DNA from: Lunasporangiospora selenospora
Taxonomy: Eukaryota; Mortierellomycota; Mortierellomycetes; Mortierellales; Mortierellaceae
Direction of reading: 5' to 3'
DNA length: 12,479 bases
NCBI GenBank assembly: GCA_015680635.1
Contig: JAABOA010000667.1
Coordinates: 1-12,479, forward strand
Shown here: one piece after another, positions 1 through 12,479 of the stretch
Layout: the number at the start of each line of letters is the position of its first letter
Position numbering within the stretch: position 1 is the stretch's first letter
Program-made: the position numbers and the translations under genes
The notes under the pieces: generated by a model
Databases searched by the model: none
What the model was told of the DNA's origin: nothing
What the model saw: the letters and a program-made list of their open reading frames with translations, nothing else

Positions 1-1052
1 TGATCCTGCAGGACGCTGTCCTGTTCATGGAAACAAGGAGGGAGATTCCTCCTGCGTAAGTGTTTTAACATACTAGCAGCATTGCTGATATGTCCACCCC
101 AATTTCATGCTTCTTACTAGCTTTATTTTTTTTTTAATTGTTAGACCCCAAATACCTAGTGTCGAGGGCCAACCTGGCCAAGTCCTGACACTCACAAACA
201 GACTGTTCACTGAGTTGCCACACGTTTTCCAGACAGAGCTATTTATGACGTTCAAATCTGACCTTTTACAGGCCATCAAGCATCGTCACCAACAGGCCCA
301 AGTCCTTCACTCGAATGTTCAAGTCGACAACAACACCTTCATCGAGAGTATTAATACTCTCTCGACAGGTATACAGGGGCTGCAGGCTGGATTGGGTATG
401 TTGAACAACAATTTTGAACAGAGAATGAAGAAGTTGGAACAGAGGATTGAGGAATACACCGATCGTGATTCTCAAGCACATCGACAACAAAGGTTGGCTG
501 GGCTGCCATTCACAATCAATCCTATCCATGGTCCCCTCACGCCACAAGAACATGCGTTGATGGTTCAGAGCAATGCTATCAGTCAAATTTTGCAACAGCA
601 GTCAAGACAACAGCAAACACCTCAACCACAGCACCAACGTGAGCAAGATTGCCGCCAATTTCAGTCGATGCAGCACCAGCAAGAGCCGCAAAGTATGCTT
701 CCATCAACTTCTTCATCTCACCAAGACGGATTCAAGAGATACCAACTCCTGTATGATACAAATAGAGGGATGCTGACCATCTGCCAGGTCTGGGACGAGT
801 TCCATGGCCCAAGCCAAAGAACAAGACAGGAAATGGCCATACACCATGGCGCGCAGAAAGACCTTACAGCGTAGGCAGGAATTCATTGACTTGGTGTCGG
901 AAGAAGCCCTGGCACAAGGCATATCTACGCTGGACTCGACGCTCCACTCCTTCCTGGAGACTTTGCAGCACAAGAACCAAGACATGACTATCAACAAGAT
1001 CCGTGAGAAGCTCAGAGAAGAAAAAAGGGAAAGGGATGGTGGTAGAGGTTAG
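1..1052 (+). pseudogene. 3' part of a Crypton/Gcr1_C-type protein gene, frameshifted
   Basis: The gene enters from the left edge, so its start is not visible. Exon 1-55 is joined to an exon starting at 145 by an intron at 56-144 (GTAAG donor, TTAG acceptor). The split codon gives a smooth reading through PPA-PQIPSVEG. The protein then shows a predicted coiled coil (about 370-500), a Gln/Pro-rich linker (about 580-700) and, from about 730, a pattern like the Gcr1_C DNA-binding domain: a Tyr-Leu start, TICQVWDEF, then KWPYTMARRK and QRRQEFIDLV. The first half of that domain is in the frame ending at 874 and the second half in the frame 804-1052, so one net +1 shift falls near 803-811. No GT-AG intron there repairs it. 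Gcr1_C domains are known at the C terminus of fungal Crypton tyrosine recombinases as well as in Gcr1-type activators. The LQDAVLF stretch at the left edge suggests the Crypton type, but the recombinase domain would lie outside the window. A sequencing error is a possible alternative to real decay. Confidence 0.6.
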
Positions 1053-2469
1053 TGACAACTAGTGTAATCGTTCAAATTCAGGAACATTTAATCAGAATCT
1101 CAGGCTCAATGAGGACGGGCTGGACTATGTGTGCTAGAACGAGGACTACGCAGTCAAATTCCTGACATGTAGTCCGAGGACACAGAGGGACACATAGAAA
1201 AATTCATTTTGGGGAGGTGGGACAAATGTCCAATTTCGCGCAGTAGTCTATTGCGATGCTCCAGAAATATTGCCCAATGTCGTGTTCACTCACCCGGGGC
1301 GTGACAGAATGTTCGTCGCTCTCTTGTGAGCATCAACCTAACGATACAAATAGCCCACCTTACATCTGCAGGTCTGCAGCCAAAATGAGGTTCTCGCAAC
1401 TAACAAACAGCGGATTGGTACATCTCCTCGAATCCAGCGCAAAGCTATCCAGTCAACCTTTCGATAGATTATATATATTAATGTTGGCGAGATCATGTCA
1501 GCGGTGTTAAACCTACCAACGATGACATGCCGGAGAACTCCCGTCGACAAGATCTACCATAGCTACAATAAGCCATTGAAGGGTTTTAAGCGAAAGGAAC
1601 GTCCTGGTCAGAATCAGGGATAACAAACAGTGAAGAAGGGTAAAAGTAAATTTCACCGCAGTCAATGTCAGTTCTTAGCCTCGTGCGAGTTAGGGTCAGT
1701 TGAGGATCACACGACCCATGCACTTAAACTCTATTGGATTGCCGAGTCCGTTAATCCTGGAATGTTCACCTTCACTTGAACTTGCCAGAGTCCGAAACTT
1801 GCAACAATACAAGAAGGTGGTTCATTTTCCAGCTTGTTTGTAAAAAAAAATGAAAACGACGCAATCAAACACTGTTTTGTTCTGCCCCTCGACTATCACC
1901 TTACCACACACAAGAGAAACCAGACTAAAAAAAGCACGTAATGGCCTACTTTGGTAACTTGGTACCTTGTGAGGAACTAGCTAAGCTTGAGCTCGTGACA
2001 GTTTAGTGTCTCGAATGCTAGAGTGAGAGCAGTGACCCGAGTCAGTAATGCATTGATGTTGATCTTCGAAATGGATTGTATTGAATCCTCATGATGAATT
2101 CCCAAAAGAGAAACAATAGCTGACACAATACTTCCCTTAGAAAATCATGCTTTGTATTAGTAAAGTTGATCGTTGTTCAGGAACCTCTATTCATGTAATG
2201 CCGGGGATTTTTTTTTGGATAAAAGGGAGCAAGAAGACAAAGAGGATCCAGCTTGGATACTAGGATTTGGAATTGAATGTACCACCTGCTTTGCCAACGT
2301 GCCTGACAGAGCATGCTGATTCGAGTTGGACCACCACAAGGCCAAAGGAGTGATAAGATTTCATAGACGCACAAACTTTGCCCCAAGGAACGTGGAGGCG
2401 AGGGATGACAGGGACTGGTCCTTTCACGGGATCGGCCTCGAGTGTTCTCTCAATGGGTGGCTGGTCAAT
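1053..2469. other. intergenic region without a supported gene
   Basis: About 1.4 kb without an open frame that looks coding on either strand. It is moderately AT-rich with scattered A and T runs. If the left gene belongs to a Crypton, the element's right end should lie somewhere here, but Cryptons lack terminal inverted repeats and I see no boundary. A frame starting at 1081 has a few protein-like stretches broken by many stops; I do not treat it as a gene. No tRNA-like T-loop or cloverleaf was recognised. Confidence 0.5.
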
Positions 2470-2530
2470 CCAATGCGCCGCATTGTACTGGATAGAATGG
2501 TCTCTTACCCTTCTGGGCTCCCCATATATA
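2470..2530 (+). promoter_or_regulatory. CCAAT and TATA elements of the S1/P1 nuclease gene
   Basis: A CCAAT pentamer lies at 2470-2474 and an ATATATA box at 2524-2530, about 50 bp apart and in the usual order. Downstream, about 2560-2760 is strongly pyrimidine-rich (CTTTCTTTCTTTT-like), as in many fungal leaders, and the ATG is at 2780. A single GATA-type motif, TGATAAG at 2351-2357, could bind a GATA factor, but one copy is weak evidence. The transcription start is not determinable from sequence alone. Confidence 0.5.
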
Positions 2531-2779
2531 CCCGTAACCAGGCTGCCTCTACTCATTTACTCCAGCTCTGGTCCATGCCCCACACGCTTTCTTTCTTTTA
2601 TCCACTCTTCCTCTTATCCTCATCTAACTGTGCACATCCTTTTCAAAAGACAATTGCCCATTCCTTACTCATAACCTCACAGACCCCAGTCTCACTGCGC
2701 TCTCTTGAACTCTTTCGCCGACTCTCTCGCATTCTCCGCTCAAGTCCATTCTCCAACCCCAGACCCCTCGCAGTGCATA

Positions 2780-4284
2780 ATGCGCATCTCCACCGCTACC
2801 ACTTTCGTCGTTGCGGCCGCATTGACTCTTCTGAACGCGGGTCAAGTTCAAACCTATGGAATTCTAGGTAATGCCAATGTCGGAGAATGATGCATGTGTT
2901 CGTTCATTTATCCAACTTGTAACCACAACTGCAAACTGTGCATTCTGCAGGGATATTCACTTTGACTGAGCTTCTAACAGCATGTACTGTCTCTCTTGTG
3001 CTCTCTACTTTGGGTTGACCAAACTTGACAGGCCATACGTTGACTGGACAAGTGGCCCAGTTATTCTTGACCCCCGAAACAGCTCGACAGGTCAAGGAGA
3101 TTCTTCCGTCATACTATGATGGGCTGTTGTCTAAGGCCGCTCCCTGGCCAGACACAATCAAGGGTCAAGCAAAATATAGGTTCGTGAACCTTTGTACTCC
3201 AGAAGGGCTCACAATGTCAATGTCGAGTTGGGGCGAAAATCCTCTCTGCAAGACAGTGCTGATCCATTTCCAGCAACTCAGTCCCACGTCTACCTCGATG
3301 ACTGACCGTGGACCCGTTGATTTATTTCTAGATGGACAAGCATTTTTCACTATGTCAACACGCCTGGTGATGATCCACCAGACACCTGTGTCTTTGAATA
3401 CAACTATAGTGGAAAAGATGTCATCAATGGCCTCTTTAACATGACGTCCCAGCTCGAACACTTTAAGCAAAACGAGCCTACCTCACCAGAACTGATCTCA
3501 GACAGAGCTGACGCACTCCGGTTCTTCGTCCACTTTATGGGAGATCTCCATCAGCCACTTCACACCTGCGGAAAACTTCGAGGGGGCAATGGTGCGTTTG
3601 CAAAATGGGGCCGTGCGAAAACAAATCTGCACAGGATCTGGGACGGACAGATGATTCTGGTATGTGGTTTTGTGCTTTGTTGTGTTTGTTGAGAGGGGGG
3701 CTAGAGAGGAAGAGAGGGATTGGAGAGGGGCTTAATTGAACATGTTACTCAAGGCAACCTATGCTAATCTGGCCACACCTTCTCGGAACTTGTCACCTGA
3801 GTAGAAAGACATCAAGGAGCGATACGACAATAACCCCAAGGCGTACCTGGACGATATGATTGAAATGTCTCGCGTCTATTGGCAGCCAGAAGCAAAGAAC
3901 TGGACGTATTGCGATCCAGAAAAGAACCAAGACAACCCGTGGTCCGGAAGTCTTCAGCACATCACGACCCTCTGTCCAATTGAGTGGGCAAGGGCCATGA
4001 GTCTGCTCAGTTGTTCTACTGTATGGAAGGGCTACGATGAACAGCGTGATTACTCGACAGACTACTTTGAGGAAGTGACAGGCGAGTCTAGCGGCCGTCT
4101 TGTCCAAAGACTTATTACCATGAGTGGTATCCGTATGGCTTCAATCCTCAACCAGATCTATGATCCCGCCGCACCAGCCCCGACTGACGAAGAGTATGAG
4201 TATGATGTCCTGCGTTTCAAGGCGCAAAGATGGGGGCGATCGCATCGGTCCTTTAAACGCATTAGTCTAGTGAAGCAAGGGTAA
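2780..4284 (+). CDS. secreted S1/P1-type zinc-dependent nuclease, four exons
   Basis: Exons 2780-2867, 3032-3179, 3332-3659 and 3805-4284 give 347 residues; the introns (2868-3031, 3180-3331, 3660-3804) are GT-AG and keep frame. Family members are extracellular or vacuolar enzymes that cut single-stranded DNA and RNA and remove 3'-phosphates using three zinc ions. Residues 1-25 form a signal peptide (hydrophobic FVVAAALTLL). The zinc-ligand set of P1 nuclease is present: His31 in GILGH, Asp70 in PWPD, His85 in FHYV, His146 and Asp150 in VHFMGD, His156 in QPLH, and His179 and Asp183 in NLHRIWD. The ligand normally supplied by an N-terminal Trp would here be Tyr26. Possible N-glycosylation sites are N103, N115 and N220. 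Cys98 and Cys258 match positions where P1 has a disulfide. A tail of about 40 residues after NQIYDP exceeds P1. The start was chosen because it gives the signal peptide and joins exactly to the conserved GH. The family call is firm; the last few residues are less certain. Confidence 0.92.
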
Positions 4285-4682
4285 AATCTCTCCCTCCTAT
4301 TCTTCTTTCTCTTCTTTTTCTCAACGAGTGTAGTTATGTAAAGGTCAATGTTTAAAAAAAATATCAAAGGAAGTTCTCCACTTCGCCCACACTCTCAAAT
4401 GCACAGACTTTGACTTTGAAAATTAGCGTGGCTTGACTCACTCACTCCTGAGTGATCAGGTGACGAGAGCCTTGTCAAGGGATCTGCAGTTTGAGTTGCT
4501 GATGAATGATCCCCAAGGACTGCACCAAGGACCAAGGGCATTGACAATCATTGACCAGCAGCGGAGTTCCGCCCATCTCATCATCTTCTCGACAGAACGC
4601 GCGACCTTGGACGATAGCAGGATCGAATGCCATCTAATCAGAAGCCGAGTCGCCCAAAGAGAAAGGTGTGCCCTCTTAGCAT
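4285..4682. other. intergenic region between nuclease and MYST genes
   Basis: This holds the 3' untranslated region of the nuclease gene (T-rich to about 4330, then an A-run at 4353-4360) and about 300 bp with no recognisable gene. No canonical AATAAA was seen. Long open frames on both strands here (4433-4819 plus, 4456-4788 minus) have no family resemblance and overlap each other, so I treat them as chance. Confidence 0.5.
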
Positions 4683-4807
4683 TCTCCCCCTCCCCTCCCC
4701 TCCTTGCACCTTCTCTCCCTCTTATCTCGAGCATTCTTGATGCACAAGATGCATGCATGGACCAGGAACATGGACACATGGGATACATTCAGGATAAGAT
4801 GCATCTT
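4683..4807 (+). promoter_or_regulatory. CT-rich tract and repeated GATGCA motif upstream of the MYST gene
   Basis: A strongly pyrimidine-rich tract (about 4683-4728) is followed by three copies of GATGCA at 4739-4744, 4748-4753 and 4798-4803. The last is the centre of a 12-bp perfect palindrome, AAGATGCATCTT, at 4796-4807. The 9-mer AAGATGCAT is repeated exactly 50 bp apart (4746 and 4796). The position 95-160 bp before the start codon suits a promoter, and a palindrome suits a dimeric factor. No TATA box was seen. The assignment is inference. Confidence 0.35.
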
Positions 4808-4900
4808 TTTTTTTCTTAATCTGATTCGCTGATGCTGTTGCATTCATCTCCATGGACTCTTCTCTGCATCCCATCTCGGTGTCTTTATTGACGCGACACC

Positions 4901-10059
<5,159 letters not shown>

Positions 10060-10110
10060 GGAGGAATTCCAACTATACAAAGCGCGTCCCCATTTTATTT
10101 TCCAATGTAC

Positions 10111-10116
10111 AATAAA
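10111..10116 (+). terminator. poly(A) signal AATAAA of the MYST gene
   Basis: A canonical AATAAA lies 52 bases after the TGA stop at 10057-10059, with TGTA just upstream (10106-10109) and a T-run (about 10122-10129) just downstream. This arrangement suits 3' end formation of the acetyltransferase transcript. Confidence 0.65.
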
Positions 10117-10222
10117 AGACATTTTTTTTCTAATGTTATTCTACGTTCCAATGGGATACATCTCTGGTGGCGTTTGCTTAGGTACAATGTGCACTGGGAA
10201 TAATCCAGGTGAATCCGAAGAT

Positions 10223-11199
10223 CTAGTGCCCAAAACTGTTAACCCCTTTATAACTCTTCAGGCTTCTTTCATATTTATCCCTTAAGCCGTAAGGTATAGT
10301 GGAAAATTTGTCCGTTAAAATAATAGCGTAGTTAGCAATCGGGTGAGGGGCTTTGTTTGCTTCGACGAGACCATTATTTACCAATACAGGACAGGCATTG
10401 TCAATTTCCACACCCAGCTTTTGGAGCGGATTGCTCCTAGTCGCACGGTGTAAGGACCATGACCATTTCATCTTGGACAACCAATGGTGTTTTGCAATGG
10501 CCATGTTCGGAGCCCCATTGATATCATGGTCGCGATCTGCATCAGTACTGGACTACCTTTAATGCCTTGCAAATAAGCGACCTATGTTTTCCATTGTTCA
10601 TCCACGACGTGTTGAACTCAACAATAATACAAAGATTCCTCATCCCCGTGTGCCTATCATACCAGAAATACCAATGACAACCTGTTAATGGCACTTTGGC
10701 TCAGGCACTATGCGTCTCTTACCCCCTCACTACTTATTAATATCTGGCACAGCCTCTCAAGTGTAAAAAATGTGCCATTTGCTCTGCTATTGGTTGACTT
10801 GCAGAATCTGTCTCCAATGGCGACAGCAACTACCAAATCAAGATCCAACACCTCCGTCGCTTCTTTACGCCTCTGTCTGTCACGCTGAGTAACTTTCGGA
10901 CAACACTGGCGGTCCTTGGAACCGCCTTTTCTTTGCAGAATCCGGATCAAGTGTACCTCGTTGTTAGCAAGACCAGCAACCTCATTGGGATCACAGATTC
11001 CCTTCGGTTTGACTAAACAATCTAGCTTGTGAAGCATGGTCTTTGGGATAGCGGGCATTAAACAACGATACGCATTAATGACATGATGATACAGCCATGT
11101 CAGAGCGGAGAGACAGGGCAAGGGAATGTTAGAAATGTTAGGGTATCGACAGAGAGAGAGAGAGAGTGAGTGAGTGAGTGAGTGAGTGAGACTGTCAAA
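10223..11199 (-). pseudogene. frame-broken relic resembling the C-terminal half of a Fanzor/TnpB-type nuclease
   Basis: Three adjoining minus-strand open stretches lie in three frames. Piece A runs 11199-10708 (first ATG at 11058), B 10700-10542 and C 10552-10223, each shifted +1 from the one before. A contains VVAVAIGDRF followed by a Lys-Ser-Thr, like the GDxxF step ahead of RuvC-II in Fanzor proteins. B contains NLCIIVEFNTS (10631-10602), like the RuvC-II pattern of a hydrophobic strand, Glu, aromatic, then TS, and then GKHRSLICK, where Fanzor proteins have a zinc ribbon. C opens with DADRDHDINGAPNM (10543-10502), like the RuvC-III pattern Asp-Ile/Val-Asn-Gly/Ala-x-x-Asn-Met. The order of motifs matches the family. 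Most ribbon cysteines are missing and RuvC-I is not seen, so the gene is 5'-truncated at or before the microsatellite. A GTAAGA donor at 10722 exists, but the acceptors tried are out of phase, so introns do not repair it. Coding origin is fairly likely; the Fanzor assignment is tentative. Confidence 0.45.
11151..11190. repeat. compound microsatellite (AG)8(TGAG)6
   Basis: Eight AG units at 11151-11166 run directly into six TGAG units at 11167-11190. It lies between the divergent relic and the HNH gene, about 100 bp before the HNH start codon and 11 bp before its TATA-like box. The relic's piece A frame stays open through it on the minus strand, giving low-complexity Leu/Ser/Thr/His codons, and ends at a stop just beyond. 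Confidence 0.95.
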
Positions 11200-11200
11200 T

Positions 11201-11209
11201 TATATTTTT
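11201..11209 (+). promoter_or_regulatory. TATA-like box of the HNH gene
   Basis: TATATTTTT lies 93 bp before the ATG at 11294, followed by a leader rich in C and T (about 11240-11290). Spacing and context suit a short fungal promoter; it directly follows the microsatellite. Confidence 0.45.
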
Positions 11210-11293
11210 GATTCTGCATTTTGTTATTTATGCTCCACGTTATTTTGCTCTTTAACATTTTCCCACCCTTGCCTCAAACCTTTCACGTCCATA

Positions 11294-11857
11294 ATGCTGC
11301 GTCTATCAGTCACCAAGACCTGGTCCTCACAAATGGGTTCTTCAAGAACCATCCCCACAGGCTCGTTGCACTGGAAGAGAATACGCCAAGAGGTGCTAGA
11401 GCGAGACAGTTACGCATGTCGGTTCTGTGGCGTGAGGGCAAGAAAGTTCATGGTATGCGATCATTTCGATGGGAACCCCTCTCATAACGATCTCACGAAC
11501 CTGGGCATCAACTGTGGGATGTGCGATTTAATTCGCCACTGTGGTCTAGCTGGTATCCGAAATCTCTTGGCTCTTGGGATTTCAGAAATGTCTCAAAGAG
11601 AGATCAACGAAAAGACTTTGCGACTTTTTCGCGAGACCAACACGATTCCTTTGTTTAAACAAGTCGACAGCGAGGTTGTGATGATTGACGGAAGCACTAT
11701 CGACTATGCCAACGAACTATTGAGGACTGATAATAACTTTGATTACAGCACCGAGTGTCATTGTTGCTCCCTTCCACATACTTATGACATGCACAAGGGT
11801 TTCTTCAAGAGGACATCAACTTATCTGCTCGCCAGGATTATCGAACATCAATTCTAA
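11294..11857 (+). CDS. HNH-type zinc protein, putative endonuclease
   Basis: A single exon encodes 187 residues, with no intron, unlike the other intact genes here. Residues 26-82 form an HNH-like module: LHWKRIRQEVLERD, then Cys42 and Cys45 (YACRFCG), Asp56-His57 in CDHFDGNPSHN, Asn65 and Asn69, then Cys74 and Cys77 (NCGMCDLIRHC). The two CxxC pairs would bind the structural zinc and Asp-His-Asn would be the catalytic side, as in HNH nucleases of phages, bacteria and mobile introns. Residues 98-125 (EMSQREINEKTLRLF to IPLFKQVD) look like a helical segment. Residues 155-167 hold a second cluster, CHCC with His162 and His167, that could bind another zinc. The ATG at 11294 was chosen as the first in frame after a TATA-like box; upstream frame to 11186 has no ATG. 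Intronless structure and the bacterial or viral look of the HNH core suggest acquisition by transfer, but this is unproven. Substrate and partners are unknown. It could instead be a catalytically inactive DNA-binding protein. Confidence 0.8.
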   Translation: MLRLSVTKTWSSQMGSSRTIPTGSLHWKRIRQEVLERDSYACRFCGVRARKFMVCDHFDGNPSHNDLTNLGINCGMCDLIRHCGLAGIRNLLALGISEMSQREINEKTLRLFRETNTIPLFKQVDSEVVMIDGSTIDYANELLRTDNNFDYSTECHCCSLPHTYDMHKGFFKRTSTYLLARIIEHQF

Positions 11858-12479
11858 GGATAGCAAGTCCATATTTTTTATTTTTTATACTATTATATTT
11901 TGTCGATGGGCCAGACAAATGAACGCGTTTCAAATATCTCTTTGCAGGTTTCTTTGCAAAAATTGCTTTGCTCTGATGCTCATCGATTGTGATTACCAGC
12001 AGTTCATATCCATGCGTTGCTAATTAAAAAACAACAACAAAACAAAACAAAAATGCTATTGTTCCGCACAGACCTCTGGTACTTTCCTTATGATCCTGCT
12101 GTGGCCCCTTTTCCCAACAACCCTCTTCCAACTGTTTTCATTCATTCGTCAATCAACACATATCACCCGATTTGGTTGTCATTCCATATGATCACTGTAG
12201 TAACTTTACACGAAGTTGGCACATACTCCAGCGCTGACGTAATAACTGGACCATGAGCCGTTTATTGTTGTTGGAAAGGGGGTGTCTTTTATAGTCTGCG
12301 TTTGTCTGCGGGGGAAGGGTGCGGGTGATGCCCAAGTGGTTCCTGTCATGTGCGCACTCTACTCCTGTTTGTGTTCCTGTTCCCACTGCCCGACATCAAA
12401 TTCGGGGAAAAAGAATCGAATCTCGTTCCTGGCGGTCTGCACAGCATCTGTGATCGTTCAGAAAGTCCGAAAAAAAAAG
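11858..12479. other. right-end intergenic region
   Basis: It begins with the T-rich 3' flank of the HNH gene (11872-11900) and has an A-rich stretch at 12024-12052. A perfect TATAAAAG lies on the minus strand at 12286-12293, followed by a minus-strand ATG at 12254-12252 that opens only about 20 codons before a stop at about 12192. No intron continuation looked coding, so I do not call a gene. The window ends in an A-run. Confidence 0.5.

Noticed and set aside
1081-1330. Protein-like stretches in one frame after the left gene
   Set aside because: Several stops within 250 bases and no motif; chance or very old debris cannot be told apart.
2326-2871. 181-residue plus-strand open frame upstream of the nuclease
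   Set aside because: It spans the CCAAT/TATA region and CT-rich leader, has no family resemblance, and its end overlaps the real first exon in another frame.
4433-4819. Open frames on both strands in the intergenic region
   Set aside because: They mirror each other over low-complexity CT-rich DNA and show no recognisable domain.
10682-10722. Possible 41-bp intron joining relic pieces A and B
   Set aside because: The GTAAGA donor leaves phase 0, but the TAACAG acceptor needs phase 1, so the join shifts frame.
12192-12293. Minus-strand TATAAAAG followed by a short ORF
   Set aside because: Only about 20 codons and no coding-like continuation after any visible donor.

Overview
The window reads as nuclear DNA of an early-diverging filamentous fungus, most like a Mortierella-type member of Mucoromycota. 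This is inferred from spliced genes with GT-AG introns of about 90-235 bp, CT-rich leaders, a MYST acetyltransferase that still carries a double PHD finger, and a Gcr1_C/Crypton-type protein. No database search was possible, so the lineage is an inference.

Layout, left to right. (1) 1-1052, plus strand: the 3' part of a gene whose 5' end lies outside the window. It has a coiled coil, a Gln-rich linker and a C-terminal Gcr1_C-like DNA-binding domain, and is broken by a +1 frameshift near 803-811. It is plausibly the tail of a Crypton-type tyrosine-recombinase transposon protein. (2) 1053-2469: no convincing gene. (3) 2470-4284: promoter and four-exon gene for a secreted S1/P1 zinc nuclease. 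(4) 4285-4900: intergenic DNA, then the promoter and leader of the next gene, with two upstream ORFs. (5) 4901-10059: an eight-exon gene for a 1382-residue MOZ/Sas3-like MYST histone acetyltransferase, with a double PHD finger at the extreme N terminus, a long basic/Ser linker, a complete MYST domain and a very acidic tail of about 355 residues. (6) 10223-11199, minus strand: a relic coding region in three successive frames whose last two pieces resemble the RuvC-II and RuvC-III motifs of Fanzor/TnpB-type RNA-guided nucleases. (7) 11151-11190: a compound microsatellite. (8) 11294-11857, plus strand: an intact single-exon gene for a 187-residue HNH-type zinc protein, divergent from the relic. 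(9) 11858-12479: no supported gene.

The two spliced genes (secreted nuclease, chromatin acetyltransferase) look like ordinary host genes with no evident functional link. The accessory interest is at the flanks: a broken transposon-type protein on the left, and on the right a Fanzor-like relic beside an orphan HNH gene. The right-hand pair is the best candidate here for something undescribed, but the family call for the relic rests on short motifs read by eye.
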